Both the position numbers and the translations under genes were made by a program. From NCBI RefSeq assembly GCF_044389085.1, contig NZ_JBIRXP010000006.1, positions 186,001-250,000 on the forward strand: DNA of 64,000 nucleotides, written 5' to 3'. The notes under the pieces are model-generated. The model was given only the letters and a program-made list of their open reading frames with translations. It made no database searches and was not told where the DNA came from. The DNA comes from Isoptericola sp044389085 (lineage in GTDB: Bacteria; Actinomycetota; Actinomycetes; Actinomycetales; Cellulomonadaceae). Below, piece by piece: positions 1 to 7,983 of this stretch. How positions within the stretch are numbered: position 1 is the first letter of the stretch; the number at the start of each line of letters is the position of its first letter.

Positions 1-414
1 TACAGCCGCTACAACTACAACGCGACGATCCTGTACGACGAGACGCCGTTCCGGTCCTCCGACCACGACCCGCTGCTCGTCGGGCTCGACCTCGCGCCCG
101 TCGCGCCGGCCTGGGACGCGAAGGCCACCTACGGCAAGGGTGACCGTGTCGTCTACGACGGCGGGCTCTTCGAGGCGCTGTGGTGGTCGCGCGGGGACCG
201 GCCGGGGGCTGCGGCGTACGGGCCGTGGGCCGAGGTCGGCGCGCCGGTGACGACGTCGGCCGGCACCTTCCCGGCGTGGACCGGCACGTGGGTGTACGGC
301 AAGGGCGACGTCGTCGTGCACGACGGGCACCGCTGGGAGGCGAAGTGGTACTCCCGGCACGACGAGCCCGGCGCGACGCGGTGGGGGCCCTGGAAGGACC
401 TGGGAGCCGCCTGA
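1..414 (+). CDS. Secreted endonuclease/exonuclease/phosphatase-family nuclease, C-terminal part, with two chitin-binding modules
   Basis: The gene runs in from outside the window; only the last 137 residues are present. The fragment opens with the end of a DNase I-like (EEP) fold: SSDHDPLLVGL carries the conserved SDHxP histidine of extracellular ExeM/NucH-type nucleases. Two repeats of about 45 residues follow (roughly 37-80 and 90-136), each with AW...YGKGDxVV.DG...EAxWxSR...PG...WGPW, the aromatic pattern of CBM5/12 (ChtBD3) chitin-binding modules. The likely role is an extracellular nuclease held on chitin or another polysaccharide. The catalytic core and export signal lie upstream and cannot be checked here. 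Confidence 0.75.
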   Translation, partial: YSRYNYNATILYDETPFRSSDHDPLLVGLDLAPVAPAWDAKATYGKGDRVVYDGGLFEALWWSRGDRPGAAAYGPWAEVGAPVTTSAGTFPAWTGTWVYGKGDVVVHDGHRWEAKWYSRHDEPGATRWGPWKDLGAA

Positions 415-456
415 CCGTGCGGCCGTCGGGTGCCGCGGGTGGCTTAGGCTCGAGGG

Positions 457-855
457 GTGAGCAGCTCGACCCCCGACCACGACGCCCCGGCACCCGACGG
501 CGCGGCTCCCGACGCCGAGACGTCGGTGGAGCAGGACGCGACGACGCCCGCCGACCGGACGGCGGGCGCCGCGCGCGACGCCGAGGAGCCGCAGGACGTG
601 ACGCTGCTGGTGGACCCGGAGCGTGTCCGCCGGGCGCCCAAGTACCCGGTGTTCCTGTGGATGGGCGCGCTCGTGGGTGCCGTCGTCGGGCTGATCTTCT
701 CGACCTGGCTCATCGACGTCTCCGGTGCCGCCGAGACCCTGATGAAGCCCGGCGTCTACGTGTCGGTGACGATCCTCGGCGGGATCGCCGTCGGCCTGGG
801 CGTCGGGGGACTGATCGCGGTGATCTCCGACCGGCGCAGCCTGCGCCGTCGCTGA
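457..855 (+). CDS. Small two-helix membrane protein, unknown function
   Basis: 132 residues. Residues 1-60 are acidic and Ala/Asp-rich with no fold I recognise. Two membrane segments follow: one in the run FLWMGALVGAVVGLIFSTWL (about 67-87) and one in VTILGGIAVGLGVGGLIAVI (about 102-122), then a short basic tail. The GTG start is supported by a TAGGCT box at 445-450 that would put the transcript start at the start codon, that is, a leaderless mRNA. It ends 48 nt before purF, which has its own -10 box, so the two need not be an operon. No function is assigned. Confidence 0.7.
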   Translation: MSSSTPDHDAPAPDGAAPDAETSVEQDATTPADRTAGAARDAEEPQDVTLLVDPERVRRAPKYPVFLWMGALVGAVVGLIFSTWLIDVSGAAETLMKPGVYVSVTILGGIAVGLGVGGLIAVISDRRSLRRR

Positions 856-891
856 CCTGTCCGCGCAGGTCGGCCGATCCGGCTCCTGTGG

Positions 892-897
892 GATACT
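892..897 (+). promoter_or_regulatory. -10 element of leaderless purF
   Basis: GATACT preceded by TGTG, an extended -10. It ends 6 nt before the purF ATG at 904, so the transcript should begin at or next to the start codon. No ribosome-binding site is visible, which fits. No clear -35 was found. Confidence 0.55.
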
Positions 898-903
898 CGG
901 ATC

Positions 904-2451
904 ATGCCCTTGCGCCCTGACGGCCGCCTGAACCATGACCTCATGCCCGGCGAGAAGGGCCCCCAGGACGCCTGTGGCGTCTTCGGGGTCTGGGCCCCCG
1001 GCGAGGAGGTCGCGAAGCTCGCCTACTTCGGCCTGTACGCCCTGCAGCACCGCGGACAGGAGTCCGCCGGCATCGCCACCAGCAACGGTGAGCAGATCCT
1101 CGTCTACAAGGACATGGGCCTCGTGTCCCAGGTCTTCGACGAGACGGCGCTCGACGCCCTCACCGGTCATCTCGCGGTCGGCCACTGCCGGTACTCCACC
1201 ACCGGTGGCGTGACCTGGGAGAACGCCCAGCCGACCCTCGGGGCCACCGCGGGCGGCACGGTCGCCCTCGGCCACAACGGCAACCTCACCAACTCCGCCG
1301 AGCTCGTGAACCTCGTCGCCGAGCGCTACGGCGCCCAGCGTCGCGGCGAGCTCGCCCGCGGCAACACCACCGACACGGCGCTCATCACGGCGCTCCTCGC
1401 CGGGGACGCCGACCACACGCTCGCGCAGACCGCGCTCGAGGTGCTGCCCCGGCTGCGGGGCGCGTTCTCGCTCGTCTTCATGGACGAGGGCACCCTCTAC
1501 GCCGCCCGCGACCCGCAGGGCGTGCGCCCCCTGGTCCTGGGCCGCCTGCAGCGCGGCTGGGTCGTCGCGTCGGAGACGCCGGCCCTGGACATCGTCGGCG
1601 CCTCCTACGTGCGCGACGTCGAGCCGGGCGAGCTGATCACGATCGACGCCGACGGGCTGCGCTCGGAGAAGTTCGCCGAGCCGGAGCGCGCGGGCTGCGT
1701 CTTCGAGTACGTCTACCTCGCCCGCCCCGACAACACGATCAACGGTCGTTCCGTGCACGCGTCGCGCGTCGAGATGGGCCGCACCCTCGCCCGGGAGCAC
1801 CCGGTCGAGGCGGACCTCGTCATCCCGACGCCGGAGTCCGGCACGCCGGCGGCCGTCGGGTACGCCGCGGAGTCGGGCATCCCGTTCGGGCAGGGCCTCA
1901 CCAAGAACGCGTACGTGGGCCGCACGTTCATCCAGCCGTCCGACACCCTGCGCCAGCTCGGCATCCGCCTCAAGCTCAACCCGCTGAAGGAAGTGATCCG
2001 CGGCAAGCGGCTCGTCGTCGTCGACGACTCCATCGTGCGCGGCAACACGCAGCGGGCCCTGATCCGGATGCTCCGCGAGGCGGGCGCGGCCGAGGTGCAC
2101 GTGCGCATCTCCTCCCCGCCGGTGAAGTGGCCGTGCTTCTACGGCATTGACTTCGCGTCGCGCGCCGAGCTCATCGCCAACGGCCTCAGCCCCGACGAGA
2201 TCGGCCAGTCCCTGGGCGCCGACTCCCTCGGCTACATCTCGACCGAGGGCATGATCGCGGCCACCGAGCAGCCGGCCTCCCAGCTGTGCGCCGCCTGCTT
2301 CACGGGCAAGTACCCGATCGAGCTCCCCACGGCCGACCAGCTCGGCAAGCACCTGCTGGAGCAGGCCGAGCTGCCGCTGGGAGCCCCCGAGGACGGGCTC
2401 AGGCAGGTCTCCGTCGGTGCCGGTGGCGGCACCGCGCTCGACCACCCCTGA
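904..2451 (+). CDS. purF: Amidophosphoribosyltransferase
   Basis: 515 residues; first committed step of purine synthesis, PRPP plus glutamine to phosphoribosylamine. The N-terminal class II glutamine amidotransferase domain begins at Cys24 (DACGVFGV), so a 23-residue propeptide should be removed to expose the catalytic Cys. LQHRGQESAGI and the GHNGNL loop are typical. The C-terminal phosphoribosyltransferase domain has the PRPP loop VVVDDSIVRGNT. Four cysteines in AGCVFEY, WPCFYG and QLCAACF match the [4Fe-4S] ligands of the Bacillus subtilis-type enzyme. The start is leaderless. It is followed by purM, a usual actinobacterial pair. Confidence 0.98.
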   Translation: MPLRPDGRLNHDLMPGEKGPQDACGVFGVWAPGEEVAKLAYFGLYALQHRGQESAGIATSNGEQILVYKDMGLVSQVFDETALDALTGHLAVGHCRYSTTGGVTWENAQPTLGATAGGTVALGHNGNLTNSAELVNLVAERYGAQRRGELARGNTTDTALITALLAGDADHTLAQTALEVLPRLRGAFSLVFMDEGTLYAARDPQGVRPLVLGRLQRGWVVASETPALDIVGASYVRDVEPGELITIDADGLRSEKFAEPERAGCVFEYVYLARPDNTINGRSVHASRVEMGRTLAREHPVEADLVIPTPESGTPAAVGYAAESGIPFGQGLTKNAYVGRTFIQPSDTLRQLGIRLKLNPLKEVIRGKRLVVVDDSIVRGNTQRALIRMLREAGAAEVHVRISSPPVKWPCFYGIDFASRAELIANGLSPDEIGQSLGADSLGYISTEGMIAATEQPASQLCAACFTGKYPIELPTADQLGKHLLEQAELPLGAPEDGLRQVSVGAGGGTALDHP

Positions 2452-2515
2452 CCCGCAGCCGACCGACCGGCTGACCGACAGCCGACCGACACAGCCGACG
2501 AACGGTGAGCATCAC

Positions 2516-3622
2516 GTGACGAACGAACCCCTGACCTACGCCGCGGCCGGCGTCGACACCGAGGCGGGCGACAAGGCCGTCGAGCTGATGAAGGACGCGG
2601 TGCGCCGCACGCACGGGCCCGCCGTCCTCGGCGGGGTGGGCGGGTTCGCGGGCCTGTTCGACCTGTCGGCGATCCGCGAGTACCGCAAGCCGCTGCTCGC
2701 GACGTCGACGGACGGGGTCGGGACCAAGGTCGCGATCGCGCAGGCGCTCGACAAGCACGACACGATCGGCTTCGACCTCGTCGGCATGGTCGTGGACGAC
2801 ATCGTCGTGGTCGGCGCCGAGCCGCTGTTCATGACGGACTACATCGCCACCGGCAAGGTCGTCCCCGAGCGCGTGGCGGACATCGTGCGCGGCATCGCGC
2901 AGGCCTGCGAGGTGGCCGGCACGGCCCTCGTGGGCGGTGAGACGGCCGAGCACCCGGGCCTGCTCGCGCCGGACGAGTACGACGTCGCCGGCGCCGCCAC
3001 GGGCATCGTGGAGGCGGACGCCGTCCTGGGGCCGGAGCGCGTTCGCGCGGGCGACGTGCTCGTCGCGATGGGCTCGAGCGGCCTGCACTCCAACGGCTAC
3101 TCGCTGGTCCGCGCGGTCGTGAAGCACGCGGGCTGGTCCCTGGACCGCCATGTCGAGGAGTTCGGCCGCACCCTGGGGGAGGAGCTGCTGGAGCCCACCC
3201 GCGTGTACGCGCGCGACGTGCTCGCGCTCGCCGAGGACCCGGCCGCGCAGGTGCACGCCGTCACGCACGTGACGGGCGGCGGGCTGGCCGCGAACCTCGC
3301 GCGGGTGCTGCCCGCGGGCACCGTGGCGACCGTCGACCGCGCCTCCTGGGAGGTGCCCGCCGTCTTCCGCACCGTGCGCGAGCTCGGGTCCGTGCCGCGG
3401 GGCGACCTGGAGAACACGCTCAACCTCGGCGTCGGCATGGTGGCGGTCGTGGGCGCCGACGGCGTCGACGCGGCCCTGGCGACGCTCGCGGCGCGCGGCG
3501 TGCCGGCCTGGGTGCTGGGCTCCGTCGAGGACCTCGACCCGGCCGCGCCGGCGGAGGACCTGGTGGCCGGGACCAAGGGCGTGCACGGCGGCGCCGTCCG
3601 CCTCACCGGCGACTACCGCTGA
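2516..3622 (+). CDS. purM: Phosphoribosylformylglycinamidine cyclo-ligase (AIR synthetase)
   Basis: 368 residues; ATP-dependent closure of FGAM to AIR in purine synthesis. The open frame extends upstream to 2417, but the family N-terminus (TYAAAGVDTEAGDKAVELMK) and a GGTGAG ribosome site at about 2504 support GTG 2516. Signature stretches include GGVGGFAGLFDL, STDGVGTK, LVGMVVDDIVVVGAEPLF, GGETAEHPG and GSSGLHSNGYSLV. It lies 64 nt after purF and is probably cotranscribed. Two strong hairpins follow the stop. Confidence 0.97.
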   Translation: MTNEPLTYAAAGVDTEAGDKAVELMKDAVRRTHGPAVLGGVGGFAGLFDLSAIREYRKPLLATSTDGVGTKVAIAQALDKHDTIGFDLVGMVVDDIVVVGAEPLFMTDYIATGKVVPERVADIVRGIAQACEVAGTALVGGETAEHPGLLAPDEYDVAGAATGIVEADAVLGPERVRAGDVLVAMGSSGLHSNGYSLVRAVVKHAGWSLDRHVEEFGRTLGEELLEPTRVYARDVLALAEDPAAQVHAVTHVTGGGLAANLARVLPAGTVATVDRASWEVPAVFRTVRELGSVPRGDLENTLNLGVGMVAVVGADGVDAALATLAARGVPAWVLGSVEDLDPAAPAEDLVAGTKGVHGGAVRLTGDYR

Positions 3623-3630
3623 CGTCCCGG

Positions 3631-3656
3631 CGCGGGGGAGGGCGACCTCCCCCGCG
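3631..3656 (+). terminator. Hairpin after purM
   Basis: A perfect 11-bp stem (CGCGGGGGAGG / CCTCCCCCGCG) closed by a GCGA tetraloop of the GNRA class, 9 nt after the purM stop. No U-tract follows, as is common in high-GC actinomycetes. Confidence 0.7.
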
Positions 3657-3673
3657 CACGACCCCACGCATGA

Positions 3674-3709
3674 CGAAGGGCCGGACGGCTGCTGCCGTCC
3701 GGCCCTTCG
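3674..3709. terminator. 16-bp bidirectional terminator hairpin between purM and the DUF3073 gene
   Basis: Perfect 16-bp inverted repeat (CGAAGGGCCGGACGGC and its complement) with a TGCT loop, between two convergent genes. Each strand gives a short run ending in CTTCG. It can serve purM from one side and the DUF3073 gene from the other. Confidence 0.8.
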
Positions 3710-3755
3710 CGCGCCGCGTCAGAACCCGTGGAGCACGGGCCTGGCGCTGGGGAGC

Positions 3756-3956
3756 TCAGCGCTCGTCGCCCCAGGCGTTGTATCGGTTGTCGTACTCGTC
3801 GTCGTCGGAGAAACGATCCTCCGTCGCGACATCCGTGCGACTGCCTCCGCCGCCCTTGAGCTCCTGCTCGAGCGCGTGGTAGTTCGTCTCGGGGCTGTAG
3901 TACTTCAGCTCGCGAGCGACCTTAGTCTGCTTTGCCTTCTGACGGCCGCGGCCCAT
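3756..3956 (-). CDS. DUF3073 family small protein
   Basis: 66 residues. The start is placed at MGRGRQKAKQTKVARELKY, the conserved N-terminus of the DUF3073 family, with GAGGGGGT just upstream on the minus strand. The open frame continues further upstream but that part is not family-like. The N-terminal half is strongly basic and the C-terminal half acidic (EDRFSDDDEYDNRYNAWGDE), a charge split that could suit nucleic-acid or ribosome association, although no role is established. It sits between purM and bldC, as in other actinomycetes. Confidence 0.9.
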   Translation of the reverse strand: MGRGRQKAKQTKVARELKYYSPETNYHALEQELKGGGGSRTDVATEDRFSDDDEYDNRYNAWGDER

Positions 3957-4350
3957 GGCTGAGACCCCCTCAACGTAGGAGCGGGGCTTGCGCCGTCCGT
4001 GACGGCGGCCCCGTGCGTAAGTAGTCTGTTCAGACCCCAACGGTACATGCTCGCGCGCCATTCCCTCCACTCCGCAGCGCGCGCCGGACGCATCGACGGA
4101 CGTCGGAGCGGGTGATCCTCGTCAGATCGTGTCTCAGGTCACGAGACCGACCGGTGCGAAGTGCGGTCGGAAGCCCGGCCGACGCGGCAGATCGGACGGA
4201 CGGGGACGACTCCGTCCATGCGGGACGTTCCGGACGATTTCATCCGGCTCCCAAGTCGCCTCAATCCCGCTTTCTGCACACAATGGATGAGCGAGACCGT
4301 GTCCGCACACCGGGCGCCGCCCGGGCCGGTCCGTACAGGAGGTGCAGGGG
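3957..4350. other. 394-nt intergenic region between the DUF3073 gene and bldC (divergent promoters)
   Basis: No convincing coding sequence on either strand. It must hold promoters for both divergent genes. Visible features are a 12-nt palindrome GTCTGTTCAGAC near 4025, a weak CCGGA...TCCGG inverted repeat around 4230-4247, and a CACAAT sequence near 4277 that could be a -10. None is strong enough to call a site. Confidence 0.4.
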
Positions 4351-4557
4351 ATGTCGCTCCACGGAGACTCCGAGGTTCTGCTGACGCCTGCCGAGGTGGC
4401 CAGCCTGTTCCGCGTCGACCCGAAGACCGTCACCCGCTGGGCGAAGGCGGGGAAGCTCTCGTCGATCCGCACGCTCGGCGGTCACCGACGCTACAAGGAG
4501 TCGGAGGTGCGAGCGCTGCTCGGCGCCGCCTCCGAGGAGGCGACGCCGGACAAGTAG
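4351..4557 (+). CDS. bldC: BldC-type MerR-like DNA-binding developmental regulator
   Basis: 68 residues, the same size as Streptomyces BldC. The core LLTPAEVASLFRVDPKTVTR followed by WAKAGKLSSIRTLGGHRRY is the MerR-like winged helix-turn-helix, with no effector or dimerisation domain, as in BldC. AGGAGG at 4337-4342 lies 8 nt before ATG 4351; a GTG at 4342 would overlap the ribosome site and is rejected. In Streptomyces, BldC binds direct repeats cooperatively and controls entry into development. Here it is probably a global regulator; what it regulates in this organism is unknown. Confidence 0.95.
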   Translation: MSLHGDSEVLLTPAEVASLFRVDPKTVTRWAKAGKLSSIRTLGGHRRYKESEVRALLGAASEEATPDK

Positions 4558-4618
4558 GCCCCCGAGGGGGCAGGCCTGGACCCCGAGGGGACAGGCCGCG
4601 CGGTCGCGCGGACCGCGC

Positions 4619-4936
4619 TCAGTGGCGCCGGGCGCGGACGACGGCGATGACCACCAGCGCGAGCCCCGCCGCCGCGGCACCCAGGAGCACCTGGGCGTTG
4701 CGCTTTCGCCGCGCGTCGGTGGCGGGCAGCCCGCCACCCGTGACGAACGTGCCGGCGTCGCCGGCGGCCTGCTTCGTCGCCCGCGCGAACTGGTTCGCCT
4801 GGTACTTCGGCGACATGCGCGTCGCGAGCTGGTCGAGGGTCGCACCGAGCTCGGCACGGGTGCGGGCCACCTCTTCCTCGAGCTCGCGGGCCGTGGGGGC
4901 CGGGGTCTTGTTCTCGGGCGTCGTGGGCTCGGTCAC
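4619..4936 (-). CDS. DUF3618 family membrane-anchored protein
   Basis: 105 residues. Residues 17-45 (ARELEEEVARTRAELGATLD) form the amphipathic helix typical of DUF3618, and a single C-terminal membrane helix (about 82-101) is followed by a basic tail. The GTG start overlaps the upstream stop by 4 nt (GTGA), showing translational coupling to the Holin-X-like gene. This pair is common in actinobacteria and is thought to belong to the cell envelope; no biochemical role is known. Confidence 0.85.
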   Translation of the reverse strand: MTEPTTPENKTPAPTARELEEEVARTRAELGATLDQLATRMSPKYQANQFARATKQAAGDAGTFVTGGGLPATDARRKRNAQVLLGAAAAGLALVVIAVVRARRH

Positions 4937-5349
4937 CGGCGCACCCCCTTCTTGATCGTCTCCACGTCCTCCTTGACCCGGTCGACCGTCTCCGGCCGGC
5001 GGGCCGCCTTCTTCAGCTGACCCACCGCGATCGCCACGGCGATGCCCGCGACGAGCAGCATGGCGACCCCGACGACGAGCGCCGAGAGCCACAGCGGCCA
5101 GACCGTGGCGAGTCCGGTGATGCCGGCCCAGATGAGCACGCCCACCGCGTAGAGCACGATGACCAGTGCCGCGGCGACGAGCCCCAGCCCGATGCCGGAA
5201 CGCTTCGCCTTCTCGGCCATCTCGGCCTTGGCGAGCGCCACCTCGGCGCGCACCAGCCGCGTGGCCTGTTCCGACAGCTGCTCCACGAGCCGTCCCATGG
5301 AGGGTGGCTGCTCGACGGGCGGCGTGCGTCCGTCGTCCCAGTCCGTCAT
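4933..5349 (-). CDS. Phage holin family / Actinobacterial Holin-X-like membrane protein (DUF1469)
   Basis: 138 residues from ATG 5349, preceded by GGAGCAG. A charged N-terminal helix (LVEQLSEQATRLVRAEVALA, KAEMAEKAKR) leads into two long membrane helices at about 52-75 and 82-108, then a basic Lys/Arg-rich tail ending in VKEDVETIKKGVRR. This is the arrangement of the Holin-X superfamily. Despite the name there is no prophage here; the gene is a normal chromosomal partner of the DUF3618 gene, with which it overlaps by 4 nt. Confidence 0.85.
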   Translation of the reverse strand: MTDWDDGRTPPVEQPPSMGRLVEQLSEQATRLVRAEVALAKAEMAEKAKRSGIGLGLVAAALVIVLYAVGVLIWAGITGLATVWPLWLSALVVGVAMLLVAGIAVAIAVGQLKKAARRPETVDRVKEDVETIKKGVRR

Positions 5350-5438
5350 CGGCTGCTCCGATCCTGCGTGAGGTGATCGTCCGTGCGGTCCCACTCAACC
5401 CGTCCCTGCTGGTCCAGGCAATTCCTGGCACAAAACGA

Positions 5439-5471
5439 CGAGACCCCCACGCCCGGGGCGTGGGGGTCTCG
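5439..5471 (-). terminator. Intrinsic terminator of the tRNA Glu-Asp-Phe operon
   Basis: 15-bp perfect stem (CGAGACCCCCACGCC and complement) with a 3-nt loop. On the minus strand it is followed by TCGTTTTG, giving a short U-tract. It begins 2 nt beyond the CCA end of tRNA-Phe. One of the few U-tract terminators in the window. Confidence 0.85.
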
Positions 5472-5472
5472 A

Positions 5473-5548
5473 TGGTGGCTCCGACCGGCGTCGATCCGGT
5501 GACCTTTCGATTTTCAGTCGAACGCTCTACCAACTGAGCTACAGAGCC
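5473..5548 (-). tRNA. tRNA-Phe (GAA)
   Basis: 76 nt including an encoded CCA. Acceptor stem GGCTCTG/CGGAGCC, D-arm TAGCTCAGTTGGTAGAGC, anticodon loop ACTGAAAAT with GAA, and a T-arm containing GGATCGACGCC (T-loop ATCGACG rather than TTCGA). Last gene of the Glu-Asp-Phe cluster. Confidence 0.97.
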
Positions 5549-5598
5549 TGGACACGAACGCCCGGGCGCCGTTGCCGACGAACCGGGCGCATCATGCG

Positions 5599-5672
5599 CG
5601 ACCCTGACGGGACTTGAACCCGCGACCTCCGCCGTGACAGGGCGGCGCGCTAACCAACTGCGCTACAGGGCC
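5599..5672 (-). tRNA. tRNA-Asp (GTC)
   Basis: 74 nt. Acceptor GGCCCTG/CAGGGTC with discriminator G, D-arm TAGCGCAGTTGGTTAGCGC, anticodon loop CTGTCAC with GTC, and T-loop GGTTCAAGTCC. The CCA end is not encoded (CGC follows). Middle gene of the cluster. Confidence 0.97.
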
Positions 5673-5821
5673 ATGGTGAGGAGAAGACTCCCACCGAGGA
5701 AGCTCGTTTCGAGCCGAGAAGAAGCGTACCCCATGCTCGCCGGGATCTTGAAATCGGATCCTGACCAGCGCAGATGCGCCGTTTCGCAGGGCTTCCGGCG
5801 GTGCCGGCGTCCCCACGGACG

Positions 5822-5894
5822 TACCCCCAACGGGATTCGAACCCGTGCTACCGCCGTGAAAGGGCGGGGTCCTAGGCCGCTAGACGATGGGGGC
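5822..5894 (-). tRNA. tRNA-Glu (TTC)
   Basis: 73 nt. Acceptor GCCCCCA/TGGGGGT (G1-T72 wobble) with discriminator A; D-arm TCGTCTAGCGGCCTAGGA typical of tRNA-Glu; anticodon loop CTTTCAC with TTC; T-loop GGTTCGAATCC. CCA is not encoded. First gene of the Glu-Asp-Phe cluster. Confidence 0.97.
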
Positions 5895-5905
5895 TGGACC
5901 CGGCA

Positions 5906-5911
5906 AGCATA
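5906..5911 (-). promoter_or_regulatory. -10 element of the tRNA Glu-Asp-Phe operon
   Basis: TATGCT on the minus strand, ending 11 nt before the first base of tRNA-Glu; a start of transcription about 5 nt before the tRNA is expected. The -35 region is weak (GGACCG at the right distance). Confidence 0.5.
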
Positions 5912-5981
5912 CCCAGCCGTCCGGGACGGTCCGTGCCTGCCCGTTCCTGCCCGTTCCCGTGCGTGGGCGAGGATGGTCCCC

Positions 5982-6335
5982 GTGGTGGAGATGACGCGCG
6001 AGGAGTTCGAGGACGCCGTCCGGGACGGCCTCGACCAGGTCCCGGCCGACCTGGCGGCGATGATGGACAACGTCGTCGTCCTCGTGGAGGACGACGCCCC
6101 CGCCGACGACCCGGAGCTGCTCGGGCTGTACGAGGGCGTGCCGCTCACCGAGCGCGGGCAGTTCTGGGCCGCGGGCTCGCTTCCCGACCGGATCACGATC
6201 TACCGCAACCCCACCCTCGCCATCTGCGACACGCGCGACGACGTCGTCGAGGAGGTCGCCGTCACCGTGGTGCACGAGATCGCCCACCACTTCGGCATCG
6301 ACGACGACCGGCTGCACGAGCTCGGCTGGGCCTGA
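5982..6335 (+). CDS. Zincin-like metallopeptidase family protein (DUF1025 type)
   Basis: 117 residues from GTG 5982, with GAGGA about 9 nt upstream; ATG 5973 and ATG 5991 are also possible. The C-terminus has VVHEIAHHFGIDDDRLHELG: an HExxH zinc site, and the conserved DDxRLHELGW ending of this short zincin family. The N-terminal half (EFEDAVRDGLDQVPADLAAM) is also family-typical. These proteins have a minimal metalloprotease fold, but no substrate is known. It is transcribed away from the tRNAs and faces the VanY-like gene across a terminator. Confidence 0.88.
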   Translation: MVEMTREEFEDAVRDGLDQVPADLAAMMDNVVVLVEDDAPADDPELLGLYEGVPLTERGQFWAAGSLPDRITIYRNPTLAICDTRDDVVEEVAVTVVHEIAHHFGIDDDRLHELGWA

Positions 6336-6347
6336 CCGGCGGACGAC

Positions 6348-6380
6348 GACGGACCCGCGACACGGTGTCGCGGGTCCGTC
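6348..6380. terminator. Bidirectional terminator between zincin and VanY-like genes
   Basis: 13-bp perfect inverted repeat (GACGGACCCGCGA and complement) around a 7-nt loop, between two convergent genes. 12 nt after one stop and 22 nt after the other. Confidence 0.7.
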
Positions 6381-6402
6381 GGTCGTGCGGTTCGGGGCAG
6401 GC

Positions 6403-7689
6403 TCAGAGCGGGCGGTACTCCCAGTGCCACGCCTCCGGCTTGCGGCCGTCGGCCTGGGCCCAGTCCGGGTTGTGCCAGCCGAACTTCGCCGCGTTCGCGA
6501 CCAGCCACTGGTGCCGGGCGCTGGAGCGCTCCTCGACGCCGCCGTTGATGTCGACGGCGATGCCCCAGCCGTGGTCGGAGTAGCCCGGCACGGCGGCGAG
6601 GTAGCCGCGGCTCGCCTTGACGGAGACCTGCGACGCGTACGACCGGTAGGAGTCGCGGATGTGCAGGTGCTCGCCGAAGTGGGCCTGGTAGGCGGCGTCG
6701 AGGCGCTCGAGCTGCTCGGCGGCGTCGCGGCGCAGGGACTCGCCCGGCGCGAAGGACAGCCCCTCGAGGTCGGCGGACGCGAGGCGACCGTTCTCGTACC
6801 CGTCGGTGTCGTCCGCGAACTTCTTGAGGGACCCGGCGGCCTGGCGGGCCGCCGAAGCCTGCGCGTCGAGGACCTCGGCCGGCGTCGCGGGCGCGGGCGT
6901 GATGCTGATCGCGCTCGTTTCGGTCTTCTCGATCAGGGTGGTGAGGTCCTCGGTCGCGTCCGCGACGTCGCCCGCGTCCTGCGCGCGGACGTCCAGCGCG
7001 GTGCGCTCGCCGGCGCGCGACGCCGCCTCGCCGCCGGAGCGGTCGGACACGACGTCGCGCAGGTGCGCCGCGCTCTTCGCGACGGCCTTGCGCTGCGCGG
7101 CCGGGATCCCGCGGGTCTCGGTCGTCACCCGGTCGGCGTGGGCCAGGGCCTGCTGGGCGGCGGTGAGCGCCTCGTCGCCGGACGGGGTGACGCTCGTGGC
7201 GGCGCGCTCCGACGTGCCCTGTTCGGCGTCCGTCTTCGCCGTGCCCGTGCCCGTGGCCGTGCCCGTGGCCGTGCTCGCGGTGCCCGTGCTCGCGGTGCCC
7301 GAGCCGACGGCGCCCGACGTCGCGCCGGCGGCACCTGACAGCCCGGGCCGCACGATCGCCGTCGTGGCCGAGGCGGCCGTGGAGACGGTGCCGAACGTGC
7401 CGGGCCCGATGGTGCCCACCGACGACGAACCCGGGTCGGTGGAGGCTGCGGTCCGCGTCTCCCCGGAGGCCGAGGAGTTGCCCGTGAGGACCACCCCGGT
7501 CGTCAGCGCCATCACGGTCAGGGCGACGGGGACGCCGGTGCGCACGGTGCGGCGTCCGAGGCGCGGCGTCGTGGGGCGGGGGGCGGGCTCCGCGGTGCGG
7601 AGGCCGGCGCGGCGCGGGCGGGTCGGGTGGTGGATGTCGCGGCGCCGGGGCAGCGGCGCAGGGGCGTGCTCGGTCGTGTGCTCGGTCAT
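6403..7689 (-). CDS. Membrane-anchored M15-family D-alanyl-D-alanine carboxypeptidase (VanY-like)
   Basis: 428 residues from ATG 7689; GAGGACC lies upstream. A Pro/Arg-rich cytoplasmic N-terminus precedes one membrane helix (about 51-70), a long Ala/Thr-rich helical spacer, and a C-terminal VanY domain (about 300-428). Zinc ligands are visible in YSDHGWGIAVDI (His, Asp) and EAWHWEYRP (His). It should act outside the cell on stem-peptide termini of peptidoglycan. Residues about 130-160 (AVGSGTASTGTASTATGTAT...) come from a GC-rich 6- and 12-nt repeat tract at about 7237-7300, which probably varies in length between strains without breaking the frame. Confidence 0.88.
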   Translation of the reverse strand: MTEHTTEHAPAPLPRRRDIHHPTRPRRAGLRTAEPAPRPTTPRLGRRTVRTGVPVALTVMALTTGVVLTGNSSASGETRTAASTDPGSSSVGTIGPGTFGTVSTAASATTAIVRPGLSGAAGATSGAVGSGTASTGTASTATGTATGTGTAKTDAEQGTSERAATSVTPSGDEALTAAQQALAHADRVTTETRGIPAAQRKAVAKSAAHLRDVVSDRSGGEAASRAGERTALDVRAQDAGDVADATEDLTTLIEKTETSAISITPAPATPAEVLDAQASAARQAAGSLKKFADDTDGYENGRLASADLEGLSFAPGESLRRDAAEQLERLDAAYQAHFGEHLHIRDSYRSYASQVSVKASRGYLAAVPGYSDHGWGIAVDINGGVEERSSARHQWLVANAAKFGWHNPDWAQADGRKPEAWHWEYRPL

Positions 7690-7983
7690 GCGGAAGGTCC
7701 TCGGGGGTCGGGAGCTCGAACCTGTCGGGAGCTCGCACCGGACGGAAGCTCGTTCCATCTTCAACCGTCTCTCCGGGTGCTCCGGGCCAACGAGGGGACC
7801 AGACGACACGAATCCCGTGCGGGCCGCGAGGACGAGATGTGAAGGACGGGACATCCCGGCGCATCCCCGCCCGGGCCCGGGCGCGCCCGGGCCGCGACCG
7901 GGCCGCGACCGGATGGTGGGACGCGCCGTCCCGCGCGACCTCGCCGCCGGGCGCGCCGGGCGCCCGCGCCCCAGGATGCTCGG

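Noticed and set aside
2417..2515. N-terminal extension of purM to 2417
   Set aside because: Low-complexity Thr/Pro/Asp sequence overlapping purF; GTG 2516 has a ribosome site and the family N-terminus.
3756..4070. 104-residue form of the DUF3073 protein
   Set aside because: The first 38 residues are not family-like and include the ribosome-binding site of the internal ATG at 3956.
4933..5349. Prophage holin
   Set aside because: No other phage gene nearby; the Holin-X-like and DUF3618 pair is a common chromosomal arrangement in actinobacteria.
7237..7300. Repeat tract in the VanY-like gene as a phase-variation switch
   Set aside because: The units are 6 and 12 nt, so slippage would not shift the frame.
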